Source: Acidimicrobiia bacterium (lineage in GTDB: Bacteria; Actinomycetota; Acidimicrobiia; IMCC26256). Taken from it: a DNA stretch of 31,550 nucleotides. The stretch lies in assembly GCA_023262065.1 (NCBI GenBank), contig JALRDW010000003.1, positions 1-31,550 on the forward strand. The letters are read 5' to 3'. Below the pieces are notes generated by a model. It saw only the letters and a list, made by a program, of their open reading frames with translations. It did not search any database and was not told where the DNA came from. Shown in pieces: positions 1-5,795 of the stretch; position 1 is the first letter of the stretch, and every line of letters starts with the position of its first letter. The translations under genes were made by a program, and so were the position numbers.

Positions 1-83
1 GGAGCCTCCGACGTGGAGGCGGCGGACCCGCAGCGGCGCTGCGGGGTGTGCAGGAGTCGCGCGGCAGGCGGGCTGAGTTCGGG
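1..83. repeat. 83-bp tandem repeat, copy 1
   Basis: First of two identical 83-bp copies with a period of 102 bp. It holds two perfect hairpins: GCCTCC/GGAGGC at 4-9 and 15-20, and an 8-bp stem at 27-34 and 38-45 with a 3-nt loop. The 102-bp period is a multiple of three, so a repetitive reading frame runs through it on the plus strand. That frame continues antisense through the next gene and is probably not coding. The copy begins at base 1, so more copies may lie outside the window. Confidence 0.9.
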
Positions 84-102
84 TCGCACCCTTCGCCCGA
101 GC

Positions 103-185
103 GGAGCCTCCGACGTGGAGGCGGCGGACCCGCAGCGGCGCTGCGGGGTGTGCAGGAGTCGCGCGGCAGGCGGGCTGAGTTCGGG
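103..185. repeat. 83-bp tandem repeat, copy 2
   Basis: This copy is identical to the one at 1-83, with the second hairpin at 129-147. A 19-bp linker (84-102) separates the copies. It ends one base before a hairpin that overlaps the stop codon of the minus-strand gene at 187-648. The repeat therefore lies directly 3' of that gene and may act in termination or mRNA 3'-end protection, or may simply be a dispersed REP-like element. Confidence 0.9.
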
Positions 186-207
186 GTCAGTCCTTCGGGG
201 GGCTGAC
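186..207 (-). terminator. stem-loop over the stop codon of the dehydratase-like gene
   Basis: GTCAG at 186-190 pairs with CTGAC at 203-207, and an inner CC/GG pair closes around TTCG on the plus strand. The minus-strand stop codon (187-189) lies in the stem. There is no T-run, which is usual in GC-rich actinomycetes. The terminator role is inferred. Confidence 0.4.
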
Positions 208-648
208 GTTCACGACGAGCGTGAACACGCTGCGCACGACGGGCTCGGCGGTGGTCGTGTCGCGCCAGTCGGTGCTCGCCTCGTAGAACTCGAGCACGCC
301 GCCGTTGGACTTCGGGCGCTCGCGCACGTCCGTGATGACCGTCGTCCCGGTGAGCACGTCGCCGACCCGGGGCCAGCGGGTGTACTCGAACGACTGCTCG
401 CCATGGAGGATGGCCCGACCGGGTCCCCGCAGGCGGTCGATGGGCAGGCCGGGGGTGAGAGCACCCTCCGAGGACAGGAGCCCCCAGTGGTGCATCACGA
501 ACGGGTACGTCGGGGGAACCGGGGCCGCGTCCCCGTCGTAGACGGGATCCTCGTCGAGGAGGGCCCGGGCGAAGACCCGCACCGGCCCGCGCTCGATGCG
601 CACGGTCTGGGTGCCGGTCTCGAGGCCCTTGAGTTCGTCGAGTGCCAC
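187..648 (-). CDS. MaoC-like / FAS1-type dehydratase N-domain protein
   Basis: A 153-residue protein that looks like a single hot-dog fold of the MaoC N-terminal (FAS1-like dehydratase) type. The conserved stretch is near residues 17-30 (ERGPVRVFARALLDEDP), followed by VPPTYPFVMHHWG. The length matches one hot-dog domain. Such proteins bind or hydrate acyl-CoA thioesters, often as a pair with a second MaoC subunit that is not seen here. I chose the GTG start at 648 because GGAGGA lies 4 nt upstream (653-658). A longer frame to 882 would run through the inverted repeat and the neighbouring gene start. It is divergent from the NamH-like gene. The catalytic Asp/His pair of true hydratases is not evident, so the substrate is unknown. 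Confidence 0.7.
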   Translation of the reverse strand: MALDELKGLETGTQTVRIERGPVRVFARALLDEDPVYDGDAAPVPPTYPFVMHHWGLLSSEGALTPGLPIDRLRGPGRAILHGEQSFEYTRWPRVGDVLTGTTVITDVRERPKSNGGVLEFYEASTDWRDTTTAEPVVRSVFTLVVNVSPPKD

Positions 649-657
649 GTTGTCCTC

Positions 658-689
658 CGGGTATCGTCGCCGGACGCCGACGATACCCG
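658..689. promoter_or_regulatory. perfect 12-bp inverted repeat, candidate operator with overlapping divergent -10 elements
   Basis: CGGGTATCGTCG at 658-669 and its exact reverse complement at 678-689 are separated by 8 bp. Each arm carries TATCGT, a TANNNT -10 match, on its own strand (662-667 plus, 685-680 minus). The minus-strand gene's ribosome binding site (653-658) abuts the left arm. Symmetry, spacing and position between two divergent genes fit a dimeric regulator such as a TetR or GntR protein that would control both. No regulator gene is adjacent. Confidence 0.6.
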
Positions 690-763
690 CGGGTGACCGA
701 CGACCCCGGTCCCGCCGCCGCCCGTGGCCCCGCGGCGCGGTGGGCGTCTGGCAGGCTGAGAGC

Positions 764-2329
764 GTGCGCATCACGTTCACCGGCCACGTCGGCATGGCCA
801 TCGAGACCGAGGGTGGCTCGATCCTGTGCGACCCGTGGTTCACGCCGGCGTACTTCGCCTCGTGGTTCGTGTTCCCGCGCAACGATCGGCTCGACGTGTC
901 GCCGTTCCTCGAGCCCGACTACCTCTACATCTCACACCTCCACCACGATCACTTCGACCCGGAGTTCCTCACGGCGCGCGTCGGGAAGGACACCACGGTG
1001 CTCCTGCCGGCGTTCGGGGTCGATCGGCTCGAGCAGGCGCTGCGCGGTTGCGGGTTCACGCGCTTCATCCGCACGGAGCACGGGGTCCCCGTGGACCTCG
1101 GCGGCGGCCTCGAGGTGACGATCCTCGCCATGACGGCACCGGCGGACGGGCCCGCAGGGGACTCGCTCCTCGTGGTGGCCGACCCGTCCGCCCGGGTCCT
1201 GAACCAGAACGACGCGCGACCGCGGGATGCGGAGGAACTCACGGCGCTCGGTCCCTTCGATGCGCACTTCACGCAGTTCTCCGGGGCCATCTGGTACCCG
1301 ATGGTCTACGACTTCCCGCCGGAGGAGATGGACCGGCTCGGTCGTCGGAAGCGCGAGGACCAGTCGAGCCGCGCGCTCGCCTACATCCGCGACGTGGGGG
1401 CGCCGCACGTGTTCCCGTGCGCGGGGCCTCCCTGCTTCCTCGACGACGACCTGTGGGCCCTCAACGACCTCGACGGGGACCCGGCGAACATCTTCCCGGA
1501 CCAGGTGCACTTCCTCGGGTACCTCGTCGAGCACGGCGTGGCCGGGGGCGAACTCGTCGTACCGGGCACGGTCGTGACCCTCGACCACGGCACGTGCACG
1601 GTCGAGCAGCCTCGGGGTGATCTCGCGCCGGATGCGATCTTCGCGGACAAGCGGGCCCACCTCGAGGCGTACCGCGCCGACTGGGCCGAGTACCTCGCCG
1701 CGAGTCGGGCCTCGTGGCCGCGCCACCGGGTCGACGTGCTCCCGGCGCTGGCCGCGTGGTTCAACCCCTTGCTCGAGATCGCCCCGCTCACCCGTCGCGG
1801 CGTCGGCGGGCCGGTGCTGCTGCGGCTCACGGATGAGCCGGCCGAGGATCCCCGGCCGATCGACGTGGTCATCGACTTCCCGGCGGGCCGGGTGCGCGCC
1901 GCTCGGTCCGGGGACACCTTCGCCTACACGCTCACGGTGGATCGTGCGCTCGTCGAGTGGTGCATCGAGCATCACGCCGAGGACTGGGTCAACGAGATCT
2001 TCCTCTCGGCCCGGTTCGCCGCGCACCGGGACGGCCCGTACAACGAGTACATCTACACGTTCTTCAAGTGCCTGTCGGTCGAGCGCATGGCGTTCTGCGA
2101 GGGCTACTACGCGTCCCGGACCGAGGCGGACGAGTCGTTCCGCTGCGGCGCGTTCGAGGTGCAGCGTCGCTGCCCCCACCTGCGGGCCGACCTCGCTCGA
2201 TTCGGCACCCTGCGGGACGGTCACGTCCTGCACTGCAAGGTCCACGGGTGGGAGTTCGACCTCGACACGGGGCGGTGCCTCAACGCCGATGCGCCGGAGC
2301 ACCGCATCCGCGCCCGGCGCGTCGACTGA
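764..2329 (+). CDS. namH: NamH-like UDP-N-acetylmuramate hydroxylase (MBL fold plus Rieske)
   Basis: 521 residues. The N-terminal metallo-beta-lactamase fold has HLHHDH at residues 58-63. The C-terminal Rieske 2Fe-2S motif has C470-x-H472 and C491-x2-H494. Segments such as GSILCDPW, SGAIWYPMVYD, GDPANIFPDQ and YNEYIYTFFKCL agree with what I remember of mycobacterial NamH (Rv3818), which oxidises the N-acetyl group of UDP-MurNAc to N-glycolyl, and length and domain order also fit. The wider family includes CMP-Neu5Ac hydroxylase. I chose GTG 764 because conserved sequence begins at once (VRITFTGHVGM); the longer frame upstream runs through the inverted repeat. No strong ribosome binding site is present; CAGGCT lies 6 nt upstream. 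The PHP gene follows after 9 nt, so they are likely cotranscribed. The substrate is inferred from family resemblance only. Confidence 0.75.
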   Translation: MRITFTGHVGMAIETEGGSILCDPWFTPAYFASWFVFPRNDRLDVSPFLEPDYLYISHLHHDHFDPEFLTARVGKDTTVLLPAFGVDRLEQALRGCGFTRFIRTEHGVPVDLGGGLEVTILAMTAPADGPAGDSLLVVADPSARVLNQNDARPRDAEELTALGPFDAHFTQFSGAIWYPMVYDFPPEEMDRLGRRKREDQSSRALAYIRDVGAPHVFPCAGPPCFLDDDLWALNDLDGDPANIFPDQVHFLGYLVEHGVAGGELVVPGTVVTLDHGTCTVEQPRGDLAPDAIFADKRAHLEAYRADWAEYLAASRASWPRHRVDVLPALAAWFNPLLEIAPLTRRGVGGPVLLRLTDEPAEDPRPIDVVIDFPAGRVRAARSGDTFAYTLTVDRALVEWCIEHHAEDWVNEIFLSARFAAHRDGPYNEYIYTFFKCLSVERMAFCEGYYASRTEADESFRCGAFEVQRRCPHLRADLARFGTLRDGHVLHCKVHGWEFDLDTGRCLNADAPEHRIRARRVD

Positions 2330-2338
2330 GGCGGCGCC

Positions 2339-2983
2339 GTGCTCATCGACCTCCACGCTCACACGGCACCGCGATCGAACTGCTCGCGCACCACGCTCGA
2401 CGAACTCGTGGCGAGCGCGCGGCGGCGGGGTCTCGATGCGCTCTGCATCACCGAGCACGATGTGCGCTGGCCCGACGATGAACTGGCGGACGCGAGCCGC
2501 ACGCTCGGATTCCCACTGATCCCGGGGGTCGAACTCTCCACGGACATCGGGCACGTCCTCGTGTTCGGACCGCTCGAACGGCCCCTGTGGTCGGGGTACA
2601 CGTTCGAGCAGCTGGTGGAGGAGACGGAGCGCTCCGGTACGGCGCTCGTGCTGCCGCATCCGGTCCGGCGGGTCGCAGGGGAGCGGGCGCGGCGTGCCGG
2701 TCGTGTCCCGCCGACGCCGGCCGAGGTCGCAGCCTGGCCGCAGTGGTCGGCGGTGCATGCGATCGAGGCCGCGAGCACCCAGACGATCGCGGCCGAGCAT
2801 GAGCTCACCGCGGCGGCGCTCGCCGTGGCCCCCCGACCCCGCGTCGGGGCCAGCGACGCCCACGGCCCCGACCTCGCCGGCCGCTTCTGCACCCGTCTCT
2901 CCGTCGACGTACGCGACGCGTCGGGCCTTGCGACTGAGATCCGGGCCGGCCACACCGACGCCGTGCGACTCGATCCGGACTGA
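2339..2983 (+). CDS. PHP-domain phosphoesterase
   Basis: 214 residues, essentially one PHP domain. Metal-ligand motifs run in the usual order: H6-x-H8 (HAH), TEHD with E39, H40 and D41, GVE with E65, H72, LPHP with H107, and SDAH at 172-175. The full set suggests an active tri- or dinuclear metal phosphoesterase. Relatives include the TrpH/YciV type that hydrolyses 3',5'-nucleoside bisphosphates, and other stand-alone PHP proteins. The GTG start is 9 nt after the namH-like stop, so translation is probably coupled. The domain call is firm, but the substrate is unknown. A role in PAP-type metabolism would be redundant with cysQ further on. Confidence 0.8.
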   Translation: MLIDLHAHTAPRSNCSRTTLDELVASARRRGLDALCITEHDVRWPDDELADASRTLGFPLIPGVELSTDIGHVLVFGPLERPLWSGYTFEQLVEETERSGTALVLPHPVRRVAGERARRAGRVPPTPAEVAAWPQWSAVHAIEAASTQTIAAEHELTAAALAVAPRPRVGASDAHGPDLAGRFCTRLSVDVRDASGLATEIRAGHTDAVRLDPD

Positions 2984-2992
2984 GGGTCCCGG
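2975..2992 (+). terminator. stem-loop with the PHP stop codon in its loop
   Basis: CCGGAC at 2975-2980 pairs with GTCC-C-GG at 2986-2992 with one bulged C. The loop is TGAGG and contains the stop codon. A TANNNT element for the thiolase follows at 3006. A short GC stem like this can arise by chance in such DNA. Confidence 0.3.
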
Positions 2993-3005
2993 CGCAGGGC
3001 AGGGG

Positions 3006-3011
3006 TACGAT
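3006..3011 (+). promoter_or_regulatory. -10 element (TACGAT) for the thiolase operon
   Basis: TACGAT fits TANNNT. It would start an mRNA about 45 nt before the ATG, with GAAAGG (3046-3051) as ribosome binding site. No -35 consensus is visible. Confidence 0.4.
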
Positions 3012-3062
3012 CGTGCGGCCCGGATCCGGGCCTCGGACCCCTCGCGAAAGGCTGACGCCACC

Positions 3063-4241
3063 ATGGGTGACGCCGTCATCGTCTCCACCGCCCGCACCGC
3101 CATCGGGACGTCCCGGCGGGGCACGCTCGTCGACCTCGCAGCGTCGGATCTCGCCGTCCACGCCATCGGTGGCCTCGTCGAGCGCGCCGGCATCCCGGTG
3201 GAGGAGGTCGACGACCTGCAGATGGGCGAGAGCCTCCAGGGTGGTGGTGACCTCGCTCGGTACGCCGCCGTCGAACTCGGCATGCTCAACGTGCCGGGCG
3301 TGGCGCTCAACCGGCACTGCGCGTCGGGCATGGCCGCGGTGCAGGGTGCGGCGGCGAGTATCCGGGCGGGCATGGACCGGGTCGTGATCGCGGCGGGCAC
3401 CGAGTCGATCTCGACCACCCCGGGCTCGATGAAGCGGATCCTCCCGGGCGACGAGATGGGGCCGTGGATGTCGGCCAGCCACCGGGAGACCCCGGACGCA
3501 CCGGCCTTCGACATGTCGATCACCGTGGGTTGGAACACCGCCCAGCGGGCGGATGTGAGCCGGGAGCAGATGGATGAGTGGGCGTACCACTCGCACATGC
3601 GCGCGGTGCGGGCGATCGACGAGGGGCGGTTCGAGGAGGAGATCGTCCCGATGGAGGTGACCCGTCGTGACGGGACCACCGTGACCTTCGCCATCGATGA
3701 GCACCCCCGACGCGAGACGACGCTCGAGAAGTTGGCCTCCCTCAAGCCGATCCATCCCGAGATCGAGGGCTTCAGCATCACGGCGGGCAACTCCTCGGGG
3801 CTCAACGATGCGGCGGCCGCGCTCATGATCGTGGACTCGGAGTACGCGTCGGCCCACGGACTCGAGCCGCTCGCCGTGATCCGATCCTGGGCGAGTGCGG
3901 CGCTGGCGCCCCGCGACACGGGGCTCGGGCCGGTCTACGCGGTGCCGAAGGCGTTGGATCGTGCGGGACTCTCGATCGGCGACCTCGACCTCGTGGAGAT
4001 CAACGAGGCGTTCGCCTCCATGGCGGTGGCGAGCACGCGTCTGCTCGGGCTGGACCACGAGATCGTGAACGTGAACGGTTCCGGCTGCAGCCTCGGGCAC
4101 CCGATCGCCTGCACCGGCGCCCGCATGGTCATCACGCTCGTGCACGAGCTGCGTCGACGTGGCGGCGGACTCGGTGTGGCGAGCATGTGTGCGGCCGGCG
4201 GCATGGGTTCGGCGACCGTGCTCGAGGTCATGCCGGGCTGA
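3063..4241 (+). CDS. thiolase family protein (acetyl-CoA C-acyltransferase type)
   Basis: 392 residues, the usual thiolase length. All three catalytic sites are present: the acyl-accepting Cys86 in NRHCASGM, NEAFA followed by H346 in the GHP motif, and C376 in CAAGGMGSA. The enzyme would cleave 3-ketoacyl-CoA with CoA, or run the reverse condensation. The intact HCASG and GHP motifs argue against the SCP2-like non-catalytic branch. No dehydrogenase or hydratase partner of beta-oxidation is adjacent, so direction and chain length cannot be told. The ATG start has GAAAGG upstream. hisN begins 14 nt after the stop, so the two genes are probably in one transcript. Confidence 0.9.
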   Translation: MGDAVIVSTARTAIGTSRRGTLVDLAASDLAVHAIGGLVERAGIPVEEVDDLQMGESLQGGGDLARYAAVELGMLNVPGVALNRHCASGMAAVQGAAASIRAGMDRVVIAAGTESISTTPGSMKRILPGDEMGPWMSASHRETPDAPAFDMSITVGWNTAQRADVSREQMDEWAYHSHMRAVRAIDEGRFEEEIVPMEVTRRDGTTVTFAIDEHPRRETTLEKLASLKPIHPEIEGFSITAGNSSGLNDAAAALMIVDSEYASAHGLEPLAVIRSWASAALAPRDTGLGPVYAVPKALDRAGLSIGDLDLVEINEAFASMAVASTRLLGLDHEIVNVNGSGCSLGHPIACTGARMVITLVHELRRRGGGLGVASMCAAGGMGSATVLEVMPG

Positions 4242-4255
4242 GCCCGGGCCGACCC

Positions 4256-5023
4256 ATGGATGCCGATCTCGCGTTCGCACTGGACCTGGCCGACCTCGCG
4301 GATGCGGTGACGCTCGCGCGCTTCGGGGCCGAGGACCTCGAGGTCGAGCGCAAGCGCGACACCACCCACGTGACGGACGCCGATCGGGCGGCCGAACAGG
4401 TGATCCGCGCCGCCATCCTCGAGCGGTTCCCCGACGACGCGGTCATCGGCGAGGAGTTCGGCTCGGAGGGGGAGTCCGGACGGCGGTGGATCATCGATCC
4501 GATCGACGGCACCGCCAACTTCCTGCGCGGCATCCCGATCTGGGCCACCCTCATCGGCCTCGAACGGGACGGTCGGGTCGAGGTCGGAGTGGTGTCCGCG
4601 CCGGCGATGCCGCGGCGGTGGTGGGCCGCCCGGGGGGCGGGCGCGTACTGCGACGGACGTCGGTTGCGGGTCTCGGAGGTGGACGATCTCGCCGAGGCGC
4701 AGCTCTGCTACGCGGACCTCCCGTGGTGGGAGGCGTTCGGTCTCGGGGAGCAGTTCCTCGCCCTCGTGCACGCGGTGTGGCGGACCCGTGGCTTCGGCGA
4801 CTTCTGGCAGCACATGCTCGTGGCCGAGGGTGCTGCCGACATCGCGATCGAGCCGATCGTGAACCTCTGGGACCTCGCGGCGATCCAGCCGATCGTCGAG
4901 GAGGCGGGCGGGCGGTTCACCGACCACGCGGGGGTCGCGACCCCGGCGGGCGGCAACGCGGTGAGCACGAACGGGCGACTCCACGACGAGGTGCTCGGGT
5001 ACCTCCGCCCGGCCGCGGGCTAG
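4256..5023 (+). CDS. hisN: histidinol-phosphatase of the inositol monophosphatase superfamily
   Basis: 255 residues. The Mg-binding motifs of the superfamily are GEEFG (E66, E67), DPIDGT at 81-86 and WD at 205-206. The segments TPVTDADRA-like VTDADRAAEQ, SAPAMPRRWWAARG and NLWDLAAIQPIVEEAGG match actinobacterial HisN, which removes phosphate from L-histidinol phosphate in the penultimate part of histidine synthesis. Other his genes are absent here, but orphan hisN is common in actinomycetes. I chose ATG 4256, which removes residues that would overlap the thiolase. An inositol-1-phosphatase role cannot be ruled out. The stop codon TAG is also the first half of a TAGCCT -10 match for the ferredoxin. 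Confidence 0.85.
   Translation: MDADLAFALDLADLADAVTLARFGAEDLEVERKRDTTHVTDADRAAEQVIRAAILERFPDDAVIGEEFGSEGESGRRWIIDPIDGTANFLRGIPIWATLIGLERDGRVEVGVVSAPAMPRRWWAARGAGAYCDGRRLRVSEVDDLAEAQLCYADLPWWEAFGLGEQFLALVHAVWRTRGFGDFWQHMLVAEGAADIAIEPIVNLWDLAAIQPIVEEAGGRFTDHAGVATPAGGNAVSTNGRLHDEVLGYLRPAAG
5007..5020 (+). terminator. short hairpin at the 3' end of hisN
   Basis: GCCCG and CGGGC form a 5-bp stem around a GCCG loop, ending one base before the hisN stop codon and the TAGCCT element. It is weak as a terminator by itself and is listed because the same arrangement recurs. Confidence 0.25.
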
Positions 5024-5026
5024 CCT
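5021..5026 (+). promoter_or_regulatory. -10 element (TAGCCT) for the ferredoxin gene, overlapping the hisN stop
   Basis: TAGCCT fits TANNNT. It would give a leader of roughly 33 nt with CGGAGG (5055-5060) 5 nt before the ATG. Confidence 0.4.
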
Positions 5027-5065
5027 CGGCCCCGTTCCGACGACCGCACCCACCCGGAGGCGACC

Positions 5066-5275
5066 ATGGCTCTCGAGATCACGATCGACCGCGAGGTCTG
5101 CATGGGCTCGGGGAACTGCTCGTTCTGGGCGCCCGGCGTGTTCGATCTCGACGACGACGGCGTCGCGGTGGTCACGAGTCTCGACGGCGCACCCGAGGAC
5201 AAGATCATCCTCGCGGCCCAGGGGTGTCCCACGCAGGCGATCGCGATCGTGAAGGACGGCGAGAAGATCGTCTGA
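5066..5275 (+). CDS. small 3Fe-4S type ferredoxin
   Basis: 69 residues. Cys12-x5-Cys18 and Cys54-Pro, with Gly where a 4Fe ferredoxin has its second cysteine, mark the single-cluster [3Fe-4S] type. Actinomycete relatives pass electrons to cytochrome P450s or other oxygenases. The protein is acidic, as expected for docking to a partner. The ribosome binding site CGGAGG is strong. No P450 or ferredoxin reductase is adjacent. The nearest oxygenase is the Rieske enzyme at 764-2329, which is a possible but unproven partner. A bidirectional hairpin follows the stop. Confidence 0.9.
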   Translation: MALEITIDREVCMGSGNCSFWAPGVFDLDDDGVAVVTSLDGAPEDKIILAAQGCPTQAIAIVKDGEKIV

Positions 5276-5284
5276 TCGGCGTCC

Positions 5285-5303
5285 CGACGGACCGGGTCCG
5301 TCG
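5285..5303. terminator. bidirectional hairpin between ferredoxin and CbiX-like genes
   Basis: A perfect 8-bp stem, CGACGGAC (5285-5292) with GTCCGTCG (5296-5303), and a 3-nt loop. It sits between two convergent stop codons (5275 and 5308), and TGATC/GATCA extends the symmetry outward to both stops. Confidence 0.65.
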
Positions 5304-5307
5304 TCGA

Positions 5308-5754
5308 TCAGCGCCAGACGCAGGCGGCGGCGGCGTCCGCTCCGCAGGCCCGGCAACGCGCACCGTCACCCTCGGCCGCCGCCAGGCACCCCTCGACCGT
5401 CGCGGCGAGCACGTCACCCATGAGTGGGTGCAGCCCGATCGGTGCGGTGACGAGCCACTCCACCCCCGGATGGCGGGCCGCAGCCTCGGCGGTGAGTTCG
5501 GGGATGTCGCGCCGCCAGTGGTTCCCGGGCAGCAGGAAGAACGGGCACACCACGACCGCGGTCGCCCCGCGGGCGACGCATCGGTCGAACGCCTCGCCGA
5601 TCGTGGGCTCGGCGAGCTCCATGTGGGCGGCCTCCACGATCTCGTACCGACCCCGAGCCGCGAAGTCGGCGGCGAAGGCCTCGAGCAGCGTGTTGGACTC
5701 GGGCCGACGGGACCCGTGATCGACGATGACGAGACCGGTGCGCATGGACGGCAT
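5308..5754 (-). CDS. cbiX: CbiX/SirB-like sirohydrochlorin chelatase
   Basis: 148 residues, the size of the short single-domain CbiX form that works as a dimer. H13 in VDHGSR and H79 in PGNHWRRDIP are the metal-chelating histidines of the family. The enzyme would insert cobalt or iron (or nickel in related proteins) into sirohydrochlorin for cobalamin or siroheme. The tail carries Cys134-x2-Cys137 and Cys145, recalling Fe-S or metal-binding tails known in some CbiX/SirB proteins. No other tetrapyrrole genes are nearby. Siroheme would serve sulfite reductase, which fits the sulfur genes 20 kb away, but that link is speculative. The start is uncertain: GTG 5760, ATG 5754 and ATG 5745 are all in frame and none has a clear ribosome binding site. 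Confidence 0.75.
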   Translation of the reverse strand: MPSMRTGLVIVDHGSRRPESNTLLEAFAADFAARGRYEIVEAAHMELAEPTIGEAFDRCVARGATAVVVCPFFLLPGNHWRRDIPELTAEAAARHPGVEWLVTAPIGLHPLMGDVLAATVEGCLAAAEGDGARCRACGADAAAACVWR

Positions 5755-5795
5755 CGTCACCGATGGCGGGCCGGACCGACGAACCGGCGCACCGT

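Noticed and set aside
13..696. Open plus-strand frame with a 34-residue tandem repeat, as a possible repeat protein
   Set aside because: It runs antisense through the dehydratase-like gene, which has a good start and ribosome binding site and a recognisable fold. The repeat codes by virtue of its 102-bp period only.
932..3919. A 995-codon open frame on the minus strand
   Set aside because: It is antisense to the NamH-like, PHP and thiolase genes, all of which have intact motifs. It is a by-product of high GC at third positions.
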